From: an uncultured Pelagibacteraceae bacterium | Lineage (GTDB): Bacteria; Pseudomonadota; Alphaproteobacteria; Pelagibacterales; Pelagibacteraceae | DNA: 64,000 nucleotides | Assembly: GCA_902578265.1 (NCBI GenBank) | Contig: CACHCA010000002.1 | Coordinates: forward strand, 23,501-87,500 | Direction: 5' to 3' | Shown here: positions 1-8,147 of the stretch, piece by piece | Layout of the letters: every line of letters starts with the position of its first letter | Numbering within the stretch: the first letter of the stretch is position 1 | Translations under genes and position numbers: made by a program | The notes under the pieces: generated by a model | The model's input: the letters and a program-made list of their open reading frames with translations, nothing else | Told to the model about the DNA's origin: nothing | Database searches by the model: none

Positions 1-1570
1 TTGCTACGTGTATATAATCTTCAAATGTATTTTTTTTATTAAGAAGCTTTCCTTCTTTCCACCATTTCATTCCTTTTTCCATTCCTCCTCTAATATGTGC
101 AGTTACCCAAATAATATCTCTGTCAATTAAACTCAATCTAGTTGAGGAAAAATCCGGAGTCATTGAACTTCCATATGACCCATAACCATATAGAAGTAAA
201 TTTGCCGAACCGTTAATTTTTGTTTTTTTGTGTCTGGTAATTGTAAGTGGAACAAATCTTCCATCATGAGAAGGGCACTCTAGTCTTTCGACTATATAGT
301 CATCTGGATTATGACCAGATGGGATTTCTTGTTCTTTTACTAATTTTTTTTCTTTTGTTTTTAAGTTGTATAAATAAGTTTTACCTGGTGTTTTCGGGGA
401 TGAATATGACAAGTAAACTAAGTCAGTATTTTTATTTCTTTGTATCAATGAAACACTGGGCACAATTACAGATTCGTCGGTAAATTTTAATTCTTCTTCG
501 ATTCCTGTTTGTTTATTTCTTACAAACAATTTTCCTAATGCATTTGATTTTTCCCCTCTGATAATCCAATCATTTAAAAATATTAGTCCTCCAATTAAAA
601 CCTCTTCTTTAGCAGCTATATAAATTTCCCACTTTTGATTTGATAAATTATCACATTTTTCGATTTTAAAATCTTCTGCATCATCATTAGTATGACAATA
701 AAAATATCCACCCCAAGAATTGATTGAATAAATTACACCCTTTTTTCTTTTTATAATTAATTTTGGTTTTGGGTTTTTTTCTGTTACCTCAAAGTAGTAT
801 TGTTCAGAAGTATTATGATCTGATGTTGTTATAAAAAAATATTTTTCATCTGAACTCAAACTTATGCCTACAGTAAATGCTTCACTTTTCTCTTCAAAAA
901 TAAGCTCATCATCTTTGACTGATGATCCAATTTTGTGTCTATATATTTTTCTTGGTCTATGAAATTCATCAAGCTTTGAATAAAAAAAATATTGATCGTC
1001 CAAACTAAAAGTAATACTTCCACTTGTTTCTTCTATTTTCTCGGTGACTAATTTTCCTGAGGTAATATTCCTTATGTAAATTGTAAAATATTCAGATCCT
1101 TTTAAGTCTAAAGAATAACCTAAAAGTTTGTCATTATAACTTACCTCTAAATCACCTACACCGAAATATTCAGTTTTTAATTTCTCTTTTTCTACATCAC
1201 CATTCCAAAATTCTTCAACAGTATCACTTCCAATTTTCTTTCTAAGTTTTATCGAATAATTTCCTACCGCAGTTGTTTTAGTCCAATATTCATATTCTTT
1301 GTCTTTAAATTTTAATGACTCATCATCTAACTTTATTCTACCTTTAATTTCGTCAAATAAGATTTTCTGATATTTTTTTGTGTCTTTTAAATTATGTTCT
1401 GTAAAATAATTTTCTTCTTCAAGATACTTCCTAACATCTGGAAGTAGCTTAGAACTATCTTTTAAAACCTCAAGAATATTATCCTGATGGATCCAACTAT
1501 AATTATCTTCCCACGTTGTATTGTGACAAGATTTAATCTCTGGTTTTTTTTTAAGATGTGGTATTTTCAT
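1..1570 (-). CDS. ptrB: Oligopeptidase B-type serine peptidase (S9A), 3' part missing
   Basis: The minus-strand frame opens with ATG at 1570 and stays open to the window edge, giving about 523 of the roughly 690 residues usual in the family. The N-terminal half is the beta-propeller region. Near residue 460 comes LLLYGYGSYG, the start of the alpha/beta-hydrolase domain of prolyl oligopeptidases, followed by HIRGGMEKG and a GKLLNKKNTFEDY stretch typical of oligopeptidase B. The catalytic Ser, Asp and His would lie beyond the edge and cannot be checked. The family cleaves short peptides after basic residues in the cytoplasm or periplasm; no signal peptide is visible. Its 5' end faces the divergent J-domain gene. 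Confidence 0.88.
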   Translation of the reverse strand, partial: MKIPHLKKKPEIKSCHNTTWEDNYSWIHQDNILEVLKDSSKLLPDVRKYLEEENYFTEHNLKDTKKYQKILFDEIKGRIKLDDESLKFKDKEYEYWTKTTAVGNYSIKLRKKIGSDTVEEFWNGDVEKEKLKTEYFGVGDLEVSYNDKLLGYSLDLKGSEYFTIYIRNITSGKLVTEKIEETSGSITFSLDDQYFFYSKLDEFHRPRKIYRHKIGSSVKDDELIFEEKSEAFTVGISLSSDEKYFFITTSDHNTSEQYYFEVTEKNPKPKLIIKRKKGVIYSINSWGGYFYCHTNDDAEDFKIEKCDNLSNQKWEIYIAAKEEVLIGGLIFLNDWIIRGEKSNALGKLFVRNKQTGIEEELKFTDESVIVPSVSLIQRNKNTDLVYLSYSSPKTPGKTYLYNLKTKEKKLVKEQEIPSGHNPDDYIVERLECPSHDGRFVPLTITRHKKTKINGSANLLLYGYGSYGSSMTPDFSSTRLSLIDRDIIWVTAHIRGGMEKGMKWWKEGKLLNKKNTFEDYIHVA

Positions 1571-1584
1571 TAGACCAAAAATAT

Positions 1585-2088
1585 ATGAATATAATAATTT
1601 ATACAGTGGTTATATTAACCATTTTTTATTTTCTACTGCGTTTAATAACTAACATTTCATCTAGGAAAATTTCAAAAGGCCTAAGATTTCTAATTATATT
1701 AGGATTAATTGCTTTAGCAGTTTTATTTGCTATTGGTGGAAAATTTTTATTAACCTTACCTCTTACTTTGGCAAGTTTAGCTTTATTAAAATTAAAAGGT
1801 TTGTCTATTTTCCAATTAATTTCTCTTTTTAGACTTATCCAAACATTAAGAAGATCTGGCCGATTTTCTTTTAATCAAGCAGGTACTAGTAATGTATCGT
1901 CTATATCAGTTTCAGAAGCATATAAGATTTTGAATTTAGATATGAGTAAAAAAATTAGCAAAGAGGATGTCAATAAAGCATATATAAAAATACAAAAAAA
2001 AATTCATCCAGATGTTTCTCCAGAAACTGCCAGATTATCATCAATAGTCAACGAGGCCAAAGATATCGTTTTAAATGATATTTCTTAG
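1585..2088 (+). CDS. Membrane-anchored J-domain (TIM14/DjlA-like) protein
   Basis: A 167-residue protein with hydrophobic segments near residues 3-20 and 40-75 and a short C-terminal J-domain: SEAYKILNLD, then KKIHPD with the HPD tripeptide at about 141-143. HPD is the DnaK-stimulating motif. The arrangement (N-terminal membrane anchor, J-domain at the very end) resembles mitochondrial TIM14/PAM18 and their alphaproteobacterial relatives, so a role in recruiting DnaK at the inner membrane is an inference. I chose ATG 1585 because the earlier ATG at 1558 would overlap the start of the divergent peptidase gene. The 3' end overlaps the convergent glycosyltransferase by 4 bp. Confidence 0.75.
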   Translation: MNIIIYTVVILTIFYFLLRLITNISSRKISKGLRFLIILGLIALAVLFAIGGKFLLTLPLTLASLALLKLKGLSIFQLISLFRLIQTLRRSGRFSFNQAGTSNVSSISVSEAYKILNLDMSKKISKEDVNKAYIKIQKKIHPDVSPETARLSSIVNEAKDIVLNDIS

Positions 2089-3047
2089 TTAACGATTTCT
2101 ATAAATTTTTCAAAAATTTTTTGTGGATCTATTTTTTCTTTACCTAAGGTTTTATGTGATACTGTTTTTTCTCCTTCTGGAATTATTGGAAACATTTTTG
2201 TACTATAATTTCCATAAATCAATGGAGTATCAGCCATTAATGTGATTGTTTTAACTCCTAAAGCTGAGGATAAATGACTAAAGCTAGAGTCGTTACAAAT
2301 AGATATATTACAGCTCTTTATTAATGGTAAAATTTCACTGATAGATAAATTATCTAGACGAGTACAAGAATTTTTAAATTTAGACTGCAAAATTTCATTT
2401 AATATTTCTTGTTCTTCATTTGTTTTACCTGTTGCAAGAAAAAATTTGCAATTTTTTATATTTGATATTTTATCAATTACACTTAAAAAAGTTTTTGCAG
2501 GAATTCTTTTTGTAGGTCCAGAACCACCAATACCTAGAAGAATATTTAAATTATTTTTATCTATTTTAAATTTTTGAGCTGCTTGAGAAATTAATTCGTT
2601 GTCAATTTGCACTTCAGGATCTTCATTTACTTCTAAATTTAAATTTGTTTTTAAGAATTTTTTAGGAACTTCAGTTATGTGTTGATTAGTTTTTGTAAAT
2701 AAGGGATATTGGTAAACTTTTGGAATTCCAGATATTTTAGCGATTAAGCTAAATCTTAGAGATGAATTGAAAATAAAAATTTTTTCAAATTTATGTTTTT
2801 TTAAATCGGTTGCTAAATTAAAAATACCAAAAAAACCACCATGTCTATTATTCGTATTATTATCTCTTTCTAAGATAAGAATTTTATCAATATATTTTGT
2901 CTGGTGTAAATATTGATTAGCTTTAGAGTTTTCTTTTACCAATAAACTTATTGGTGAATTAAATTTTTTGGATAAAGCCTTTATAAATGGTAAGAAAATT
3001 ACGGTATCTCCAATACCCATTCTGCTCTGAACTGCTAATATTTTCAT
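2085..3047 (-). CDS. Glycosyltransferase family 9 (heptosyltransferase-like)
   Basis: A 320-residue protein with the GT9 layout. The N-terminal Rossmann start MKILAVQSRMGIGDTVIFLP has the glycine-rich acceptor loop. A mid-protein GIGGSGPTKRIP follows, as does NDSSFSHLSSALGVKTITLM, which matches the D-[ST]-x-x-x-H-x-A-A-x-G nucleotide-sugar region of ADP-heptose:LPS heptosyltransferases. The protein is probably cytoplasmic and involved in LPS or another surface glycan. The exact sugar donor cannot be told, and GT9 members in organisms with minimal LPS may not use heptose. It converges on the J-domain gene with a 4-bp overlap. Confidence 0.82.
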   Translation of the reverse strand: MKILAVQSRMGIGDTVIFLPFIKALSKKFNSPISLLVKENSKANQYLHQTKYIDKILILERDNNTNNRHGGFFGIFNLATDLKKHKFEKIFIFNSSLRFSLIAKISGIPKVYQYPLFTKTNQHITEVPKKFLKTNLNLEVNEDPEVQIDNELISQAAQKFKIDKNNLNILLGIGGSGPTKRIPAKTFLSVIDKISNIKNCKFFLATGKTNEEQEILNEILQSKFKNSCTRLDNLSISEILPLIKSCNISICNDSSFSHLSSALGVKTITLMADTPLIYGNYSTKMFPIIPEGEKTVSHKTLGKEKIDPQKIFEKFIEIVN

Positions 3048-3095
3048 ATAGTATTTATAAACTTTACTGAGTATATTTTTATATAAATTTTTATT

Positions 3096-3980
3096 ATGAC
3101 AAAAATAAGTGGAATTTTTGCTGCTTCAATGTCAGTGCTTAACAATGATTTAAGCCTGAATGTTGAAAAAACAATAATGCATGCTGAGAAGCTTATCGAT
3201 CAAGGTTGTCATGGTACAGTAATATTTGGCAGCACAGGTCAATCTCAATTAATACCTATTTCAGAAAAAATTGACTTACTTAACAATCTTTCAAAAAGCA
3301 AATATCAGGATAAACATATAATTGGCACAGGCCTAAACTCTTTAGGTGAAACAATAAATTTTATGAAGATAGCAATTTCATTGAACCAAAATAAATTTTT
3401 AATTATGCCTCCCGCTTATTATAGTTATGGTGATACAGAGGTTCTAGATTTTTATTCTAGAATAATTAATTCTGTGCCAGCTTGTAAAATTATTCTTTAT
3501 AATTTTGAAAAACTAAGTGGGTATAAATTTAGTTTGCAGTGTGTAGAAACGCTTGTAAATAAATTTCCAGAACAAATAATTGGAGTAAAAGATAGCTCTT
3601 ATAATTTGTATGAAAATTTAAAGCTTAAAAATTTTTCTATTTTACCAGGTTCAGAGACTAAATTGTTAAAAGGCTTGGAATTAGGATGTTCTGGCATAAT
3701 AACTGCAACATGCAACGTTACAGCAGAATTATCCAGGAAGGTTTATGATGATTTTTTTTCAAGAAAAAAGCAGTTACATAATGATAAGCTATGTGATGTG
3801 AGAAGCACTTTTGATAAATATAATCTTATTTCAGGTTTACATACTTACTGTGCTCAAAATGATAATATGTATAAAAATATTTTACCACCACTAAGTCTCT
3901 TAAATCGAAATGATGAAGAAGAATTAATGAGTAGATTAAAGGATTTAGAATTTTATAATGAATCAACCCTGGCAGCATAA
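3096..3980 (+). CDS. DapA-family (DHDPS/NAL-like) aldolase or lyase
   Basis: A 294-residue TIM-barrel protein of the dihydrodipicolinate synthase/N-acetylneuraminate lyase superfamily. Visible landmarks are GSTGQS at 45-50 (family G[TS]TGE loop), ILYNF with the conserved Tyr at 135, and GVKDSS with the Schiff-base Lys at 165. The PGR motif after the Tyr, whose Arg binds aspartate semialdehyde in true DHDPS, is replaced by FEKLSG, so this is probably not the lysine-pathway enzyme. It likely handles another 2-oxo acid plus aldehyde. The downstream CFA synthase gene overlaps or abuts its stop, suggesting co-transcription. Confidence 0.85.
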   Translation: MTKISGIFAASMSVLNNDLSLNVEKTIMHAEKLIDQGCHGTVIFGSTGQSQLIPISEKIDLLNNLSKSKYQDKHIIGTGLNSLGETINFMKIAISLNQNKFLIMPPAYYSYGDTEVLDFYSRIINSVPACKIILYNFEKLSGYKFSLQCVETLVNKFPEQIIGVKDSSYNLYENLKLKNFSILPGSETKLLKGLELGCSGIITATCNVTAELSRKVYDDFFSRKKQLHNDKLCDVRSTFDKYNLISGLHTYCAQNDNMYKNILPPLSLLNRNDEEELMSRLKDLEFYNESTLAA

Positions 3981-5169
3981 AATGCAATTAGCAAAATTTC
4001 TTAATAAAATTTTTAAAAAAGGTGGCTTTGTATTAACTGATGCTAATTCTAGAGATTATATTATTGGAGAACCAGACAATAACCCTATTAAATTAAAAAT
4101 TTTAAATAAAGATCTTCATTATAAGTTGTTATTCCATCCTGATTTATATTTTGGTGAGGCATATACTAATGGTGAAATTGTAATTGAAAATGGCACACTT
4201 ACAGATTTTTTAGATCTTGCATTAATGAATTTTGGAAGGGGAGAATTAAACTTTTTTAGTTATTTAATTAATAGATTAAGGGGATCATATAGATATTTAA
4301 CTAATTTTAATTTTATTAAAAAATCCAAGATGAATGTATCTCACCATTATGATATCAAGGACGACCTGTATGACTTATTTTTAGATCCAAAAAGACAATA
4401 TTCTTGTGCATATTTTAAAAATGAAAATGATAGTTTAGAAACAGCTCAAAATAATAAAATTCAACATATAATTAAAAAATTAAATATAAAACCTAATCAA
4501 AAAGTTTTAGATATTGGATGTGGCTGGGGTTCACTTGCAATCGATATAGCCAAAAGTGCTCAATGTGAGGTAACTGGTATTACTTTATCAGAGAACCAAC
4601 TTAATTATTGTAACCAAAAAGCTAAAGAATTGAATTTAGAGAACCAAGTAAAGTTCAAATTAATGGATTATAGAGAGTTAAACGAAAAATTTGATAGAAT
4701 AGTAAGTGTTGGGATGTTTGAACATGTTGGAAGGAAATTTTATAAGAAATTTTTTAAACAAATCGAAAAAATATTAAAAGAGGATGGGGTTTCACTGATA
4801 CACACCATCGGATCTGTAAATCCTCCAAGAGATCCTCATCCATGGATTACGAAATATATTTTTCCTGGTGGTTATACTCCAAGTTTAAGTGAAGTAACCA
4901 ACCCTATTGAAAAAGCCGGTTTAATAGTAACAGATATTGAGGTTTTAAGACTTCATTACGCACATACGTTGAGACATTGGAAAGAAAATTGCTTAAAAAA
5001 TAAAGATAAAATTATTCAAATGTTTGATGAAAAATTTTTTAGAATGTGGGAGTTTTATCTTGCTGGTTGTGAAATGGCATTCAAGTGGGGAGATCAAGTT
5101 GTATATCAATTTCAACTTACTAAAAATTATAACTCAACACCTGTGACTAGAGACTATATTTATCAATAA
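3958..5169 (+). CDS. cfa: Cyclopropane-fatty-acyl-phospholipid synthase
   Basis: A 403-residue protein that transfers a methylene group from S-adenosylmethionine to double bonds of membrane phospholipid acyl chains. The N-terminal lipid-binding domain carries LLFHPDLYFGEAYTNGEI. The methyltransferase domain has motif I VLDIGCGWGS near residue 183, then SVGMFEHVGRKFY near 250 and the HTIGS...PHPWITKYIFPGGYTPS stretch characteristic of CFA synthases. The start is ambiguous: ATG 3958 overlaps the upstream gene by 23 bp, while ATG 3982, just past the upstream stop, would remove 8 residues. Neither has a clear Shine-Dalgarno sequence. Confidence 0.9.
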   Translation: MNQPWQHKMQLAKFLNKIFKKGGFVLTDANSRDYIIGEPDNNPIKLKILNKDLHYKLLFHPDLYFGEAYTNGEIVIENGTLTDFLDLALMNFGRGELNFFSYLINRLRGSYRYLTNFNFIKKSKMNVSHHYDIKDDLYDLFLDPKRQYSCAYFKNENDSLETAQNNKIQHIIKKLNIKPNQKVLDIGCGWGSLAIDIAKSAQCEVTGITLSENQLNYCNQKAKELNLENQVKFKLMDYRELNEKFDRIVSVGMFEHVGRKFYKKFFKQIEKILKEDGVSLIHTIGSVNPPRDPHPWITKYIFPGGYTPSLSEVTNPIEKAGLIVTDIEVLRLHYAHTLRHWKENCLKNKDKIIQMFDEKFFRMWEFYLAGCEMAFKWGDQVVYQFQLTKNYNSTPVTRDYIYQ

Positions 5170-5198
5170 ATTATTGATAGAGTCATTTCTTCTCAGAA

Positions 5199-6398
5199 AT
5201 GAAAAAAAAACAAAAAAAATCAAAAAAAAAGACTAAAACTAAAAAGAGGAATAAAGCTACCAAAGTTAAAAGAAAAATAAACAGAATTAGAAAAAGCTCT
5301 AAAAAACAGAGAAAAAATAAGTTAATTAATAAAAAGAGGAAAAATAAGCCTAAAAAACAAAAAAAAGTCAATTACCAACCAAAAATAAAAAAAAAACAGA
5401 AGGATAGCCTAGTCTTAAAATTAGTTAAATTTCAATTATCTCTTAAGCCTCAGTTTAATTTTAAATTCAATTTTGGTTTTGAAAAAAGCATTCAGAGTTT
5501 TTTTGACAAAATTTCAGAGGTAATTTCTGATTACAAGATATTAAAAACTGATGAAAAAAGAAGAATTAAAATAGAAAAAATTGAAAGAGAGAGAAAAGAA
5601 AAAATCGAAGAAGCGGAGAAAAGAAAAGAAGAAGAAAATTTAAGATTAAAGCTGAGGGAGCAAACTCTAAAAGAAGAGGAAAGATTAGAAAAACAGAGAA
5701 CAAAAGACATAAAATTATTTTTAAGAAAAGAACAAGCGCTTTTAAGAATCGAACAAGCAGAAAAGCAAAAACAATTTTTAAAACAATTAAGATTAGATAA
5801 ACAAATTGAAAAATTCAGAATAAGAGAAGTTAAAGAACTAGAAAAACTTGAGAAAATTTCCCTTAAAGAAAAAAGAGAGGATTATTCTGGACTACAAGAG
5901 AGAATCGACAAATTAAAAGAAAAATACAGATTACTTAGAGATCAAAAAATCAAAGAAAGAGTTGAGGCGTTAGGTGTTAAACTTCAAGGCAATGAGGACA
6001 AAGAAACCTTATTAGAAAAAGAAAAAGAATATACATTAGCAAGACAAAAAGTTGAATTTGCACTTGAAAGCTTTTATAGAAGCGCAAGTAGTTTAGTATT
6101 TCAACTTAATAAAAGACATATTACTCGAGATATGTCTATTTTTAGATGTATAGATAGACGATTTGAAACTGGAGAGGTTTTTATTAAATGGGATGAGTCA
6201 TCTGACGATGAGTGGTTACTATTAATTTATATCAAAAATAACTCGCCAGACGAAGGAATTGTTATTGAGGATAAAACAAATCCAGAAAAAAATCTTTCCC
6301 ATGAGTTTAGAAATGTGGATATCTTTAAGGCGTCAGATACTATGGTAGACTCTTTAACACAACTTATTGCTAGAAAAAGAGCTAAAAATAACAATTAA
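5199..6398 (+). CDS. Lysine-rich tail plus coiled-coil hypothetical protein
   Basis: Family not recognised. The first ~70 residues are about half lysine with scattered Arg, Ser and Thr, resembling a histone-H1-type basic tail. Residues ~115-290 form a charged KE-rich heptad region (runs such as KIERERKEKIEEAEKRKEEE), a predicted long coiled coil. The last ~100 residues are a globular, non-repetitive domain containing FRCIDRRFETGEVFIKWDESSDDEWLLL. There is no signal peptide. High AT content inflates lysine generally, but this tail is extreme even here. The basic tail suggests nucleic acid or membrane binding; that is inference. ATG 5199 is the first start in frame after the CFA gene. Confidence 0.75.
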   Translation: MKKKQKKSKKKTKTKKRNKATKVKRKINRIRKSSKKQRKNKLINKKRKNKPKKQKKVNYQPKIKKKQKDSLVLKLVKFQLSLKPQFNFKFNFGFEKSIQSFFDKISEVISDYKILKTDEKRRIKIEKIERERKEKIEEAEKRKEEENLRLKLREQTLKEEERLEKQRTKDIKLFLRKEQALLRIEQAEKQKQFLKQLRLDKQIEKFRIREVKELEKLEKISLKEKREDYSGLQERIDKLKEKYRLLRDQKIKERVEALGVKLQGNEDKETLLEKEKEYTLARQKVEFALESFYRSASSLVFQLNKRHITRDMSIFRCIDRRFETGEVFIKWDESSDDEWLLLIYIKNNSPDEGIVIEDKTNPEKNLSHEFRNVDIFKASDTMVDSLTQLIARKRAKNNN

Positions 6399-6428
6399 AT
6401 ATTTAGTTTTAATTAGGTATTATATTTT

Positions 6429-6722
6429 ATGATTTTTGGTTCTATTTTTTTAATAATTTTATATTTAATTTTTAGATACATTATAGCTTGGATAACATAT
6501 TTTAATAATTTAGATCCAAGACTTGGTGACAGCACGTGGAGGTTTACTTATGATTATCCAGTTGCTGGAGAAAGAGATATTTCAGATTTAGACGATAAAG
6601 ATTTTGTGAGACTTAGAAGAAAAAAAAATAAAATTGTATTATTAATGTATTCTATAGTTTTAGTAATGTTTATATCCTCTATGTCTTTATTAAGTAAATT
6701 TTTATTATTTTTTTTTGATTAG
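6429..6722 (+). CDS. Small two-TM hypothetical protein
   Basis: A 97-residue protein, family not recognised. It has an N-terminal hydrophobic helix (IFLIILYLIFRYIIAWITYF), a polar middle with LDPRLGDSTWRFTYDYPVAGERD, a basic RLRRKKNK patch and a second hydrophobic helix to the C-terminus. The predicted topology is two membrane spans with the polar loop between them. It lies 30 bp after the lysine-rich gene on the same strand. Its 3' end overlaps the convergent SET gene by 18 bp, which is unusually long for unrelated genes. Confidence 0.6.
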   Translation: MIFGSIFLIILYLIFRYIIAWITYFNNLDPRLGDSTWRFTYDYPVAGERDISDLDDKDFVRLRRKKNKIVLLMYSIVLVMFISSMSLLSKFLLFFFD

Positions 6723-7193
6723 TTTTTTTTTATTACTCATAGCAAACTTTTTACTTATTCTCCATCTAGACTCTTCTCTTACAATATAACCACAACAATT
6801 TTTCGATCCACATTTACAAGGGAATTGTTTATAGTCTTCATCAAAACCAAAACCATAATCACAAGTAAACTCCTCTCCTTTTTGGATATCTCGAATTGCA
6901 GTAATCCAAACTTTTAAACCTTTTCCATTATAATCACAGTTGTTGTCACAACTATGATTTACAAGCCCAGCAATGTTCCAAGAAAAATCTCCATCTAGTG
7001 TATACTTTTTGTTTAATGTAAATAAATAAATCGGTTTTTGATTATTAAACTTGTCTGACTTATCAACATGTTTATTTGTAATAATTTTTCCAACATAGTC
7101 TATTATTTTTGTTCCCTTTTTGATATTACGAGTTGCGTAAAGACCTCTTCCTTTGTTATCGATTCTAGATTTTTTTATTTTGTATAATTTCAT
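6705..7193 (-). CDS. SET-domain protein (putative protein-lysine methyltransferase)
   Basis: A 162-residue protein consisting almost only of a SET domain. The start has KGRGLYATRNIKKGTKI, the middle has LVNHSCDNNCDY (the NHxC pseudoknot motif that binds AdoMet), then GEEFTCDYG with the catalytic-site Tyr, and a cysteine-rich post-SET CKCGSKNCCGYI. SET enzymes methylate lysines on proteins; bacterial targets are mostly unknown. The neighbours are an HDAC-family gene upstream on the same strand and a very lysine-rich protein on the opposite strand. The post-SET cysteines suggest a zinc-supported active fold. Confidence 0.88.
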   Translation of the reverse strand: MKLYKIKKSRIDNKGRGLYATRNIKKGTKIIDYVGKIITNKHVDKSDKFNNQKPIYLFTLNKKYTLDGDFSWNIAGLVNHSCDNNCDYNGKGLKVWITAIRDIQKGEEFTCDYGFGFDEDYKQFPCKCGSKNCCGYIVREESRWRISKKFAMSNKKKLIKKK

Positions 7194-7223
7194 TAGGACG
7201 ATTTATGATGAACTAAAAATTAC

Positions 7224-8147
7224 TCAATTGAATTCTATAAGAGCATTTATATGTTCATTTGCACTCTCAGCCAAAGCATTTAAATCATATCCCCCCTCAA
7301 GTATTGAAACAACTTTCCCTTGAGTGAATTTATTTGTAGCAGATAATGTTCTTCTAGTAATCTCATAGAAGTCTTTAGAGCATAGTTGAAATTGAGCTAA
7401 AGGATCATCTTTGTGAGCATCAAATCCAGCTGAAAATAATAAAAAATCTGGTTTGTATTTAACCAACCTGTCCAAAACTCTATCAAATGCATTAAAATAT
7501 TGTTCTGAGTTTGTTCCTGCTGGCAACGGTATATTTAGTGAATTATTAAAATCGCCTTTGTCTTTATCAGTTCCTCCTCCAGGATAAAAAGGATGTTGAT
7601 GAGTAGAAATATATAATGAATTTTTGTTACCACGCATAACATCGTAATTTCCATTACCCCAGTGTACATCAAAATCTACACAAGCAATTCTCTTATATTT
7701 GTATTTACTAATTAAATAATTAGTCGCTACACCTGCATTTGATATACAGCAGAACCCCATTGCTTTTTCTTTTTCAGCATGATGGCCAGGAGGTCTTGAT
7801 AAACAAAATGCGTTTTTAAATTGATTATTTTCTATACCATCAATTGCCCTTATTGTTGAACCTGCAGCCTCAAAGACTGCCCTTTTACTTTCTGGTGATA
7901 CTACCGTATCTCCATCTAAAAATTTTAGTCCTCTTTGAGGAAAAGAATTTTTTAAATTTTCTATATAATCCTTGGAATGTGTCATAGCCAATATATTCTT
8001 AGGCACTTTGTCCGGTTTTTTCCAAATTAGATCTTTTCTTTTATTTAGTTTTTCTTTTATAGCTATTACTCTTTTTGGTTGCTCAGGATGACCATCACCA
8101 GTGATATGTTTCTCATAAGAGTCCGAATTAATTATTGCTGTTTTCAT
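7224..8147 (-). CDS. Histone deacetylase family protein (AcuC/HdaH-like)
   Basis: A 307-residue zinc deacetylase of the arginase/deacetylase fold. Motifs: SRPPGHHAE with the tandem His at 122-123, ACVDFDVHWGNG with predicted zinc ligands Asp160 and His162, FSAGFDAH with the third ligand Asp243, and EGGYDL with Tyr287 that polarises the substrate carbonyl. All catalytic residues are present. Bacterial members remove acetyl groups from protein lysines, polyamines or acetoin-related substrates; the substrate cannot be read from sequence. The start at 8147 overlaps the stop of dapE by 4 bp. Confidence 0.92.
   Translation of the reverse strand: MKTAIINSDSYEKHITGDGHPEQPKRVIAIKEKLNKRKDLIWKKPDKVPKNILAMTHSKDYIENLKNSFPQRGLKFLDGDTVVSPESKRAVFEAAGSTIRAIDGIENNQFKNAFCLSRPPGHHAEKEKAMGFCCISNAGVATNYLISKYKYKRIACVDFDVHWGNGNYDVMRGNKNSLYISTHQHPFYPGGGTDKDKGDFNNSLNIPLPAGTNSEQYFNAFDRVLDRLVKYKPDFLLFSAGFDAHKDDPLAQFQLCSKDFYEITRRTLSATNKFTQGKVVSILEGGYDLNALAESANEHINALIEFN

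Noticed and set aside
247..483. Plus-strand 78-codon ORF
   Set aside because: It lies antisense inside the clear oligopeptidase B coding frame.
5183..5371. Phe/Leu-rich minus-strand ORF opposite the lysine-rich tail
   Set aside because: It is the mirror of poly-Lys codons (AAA/TTT) and not an independent membrane protein.
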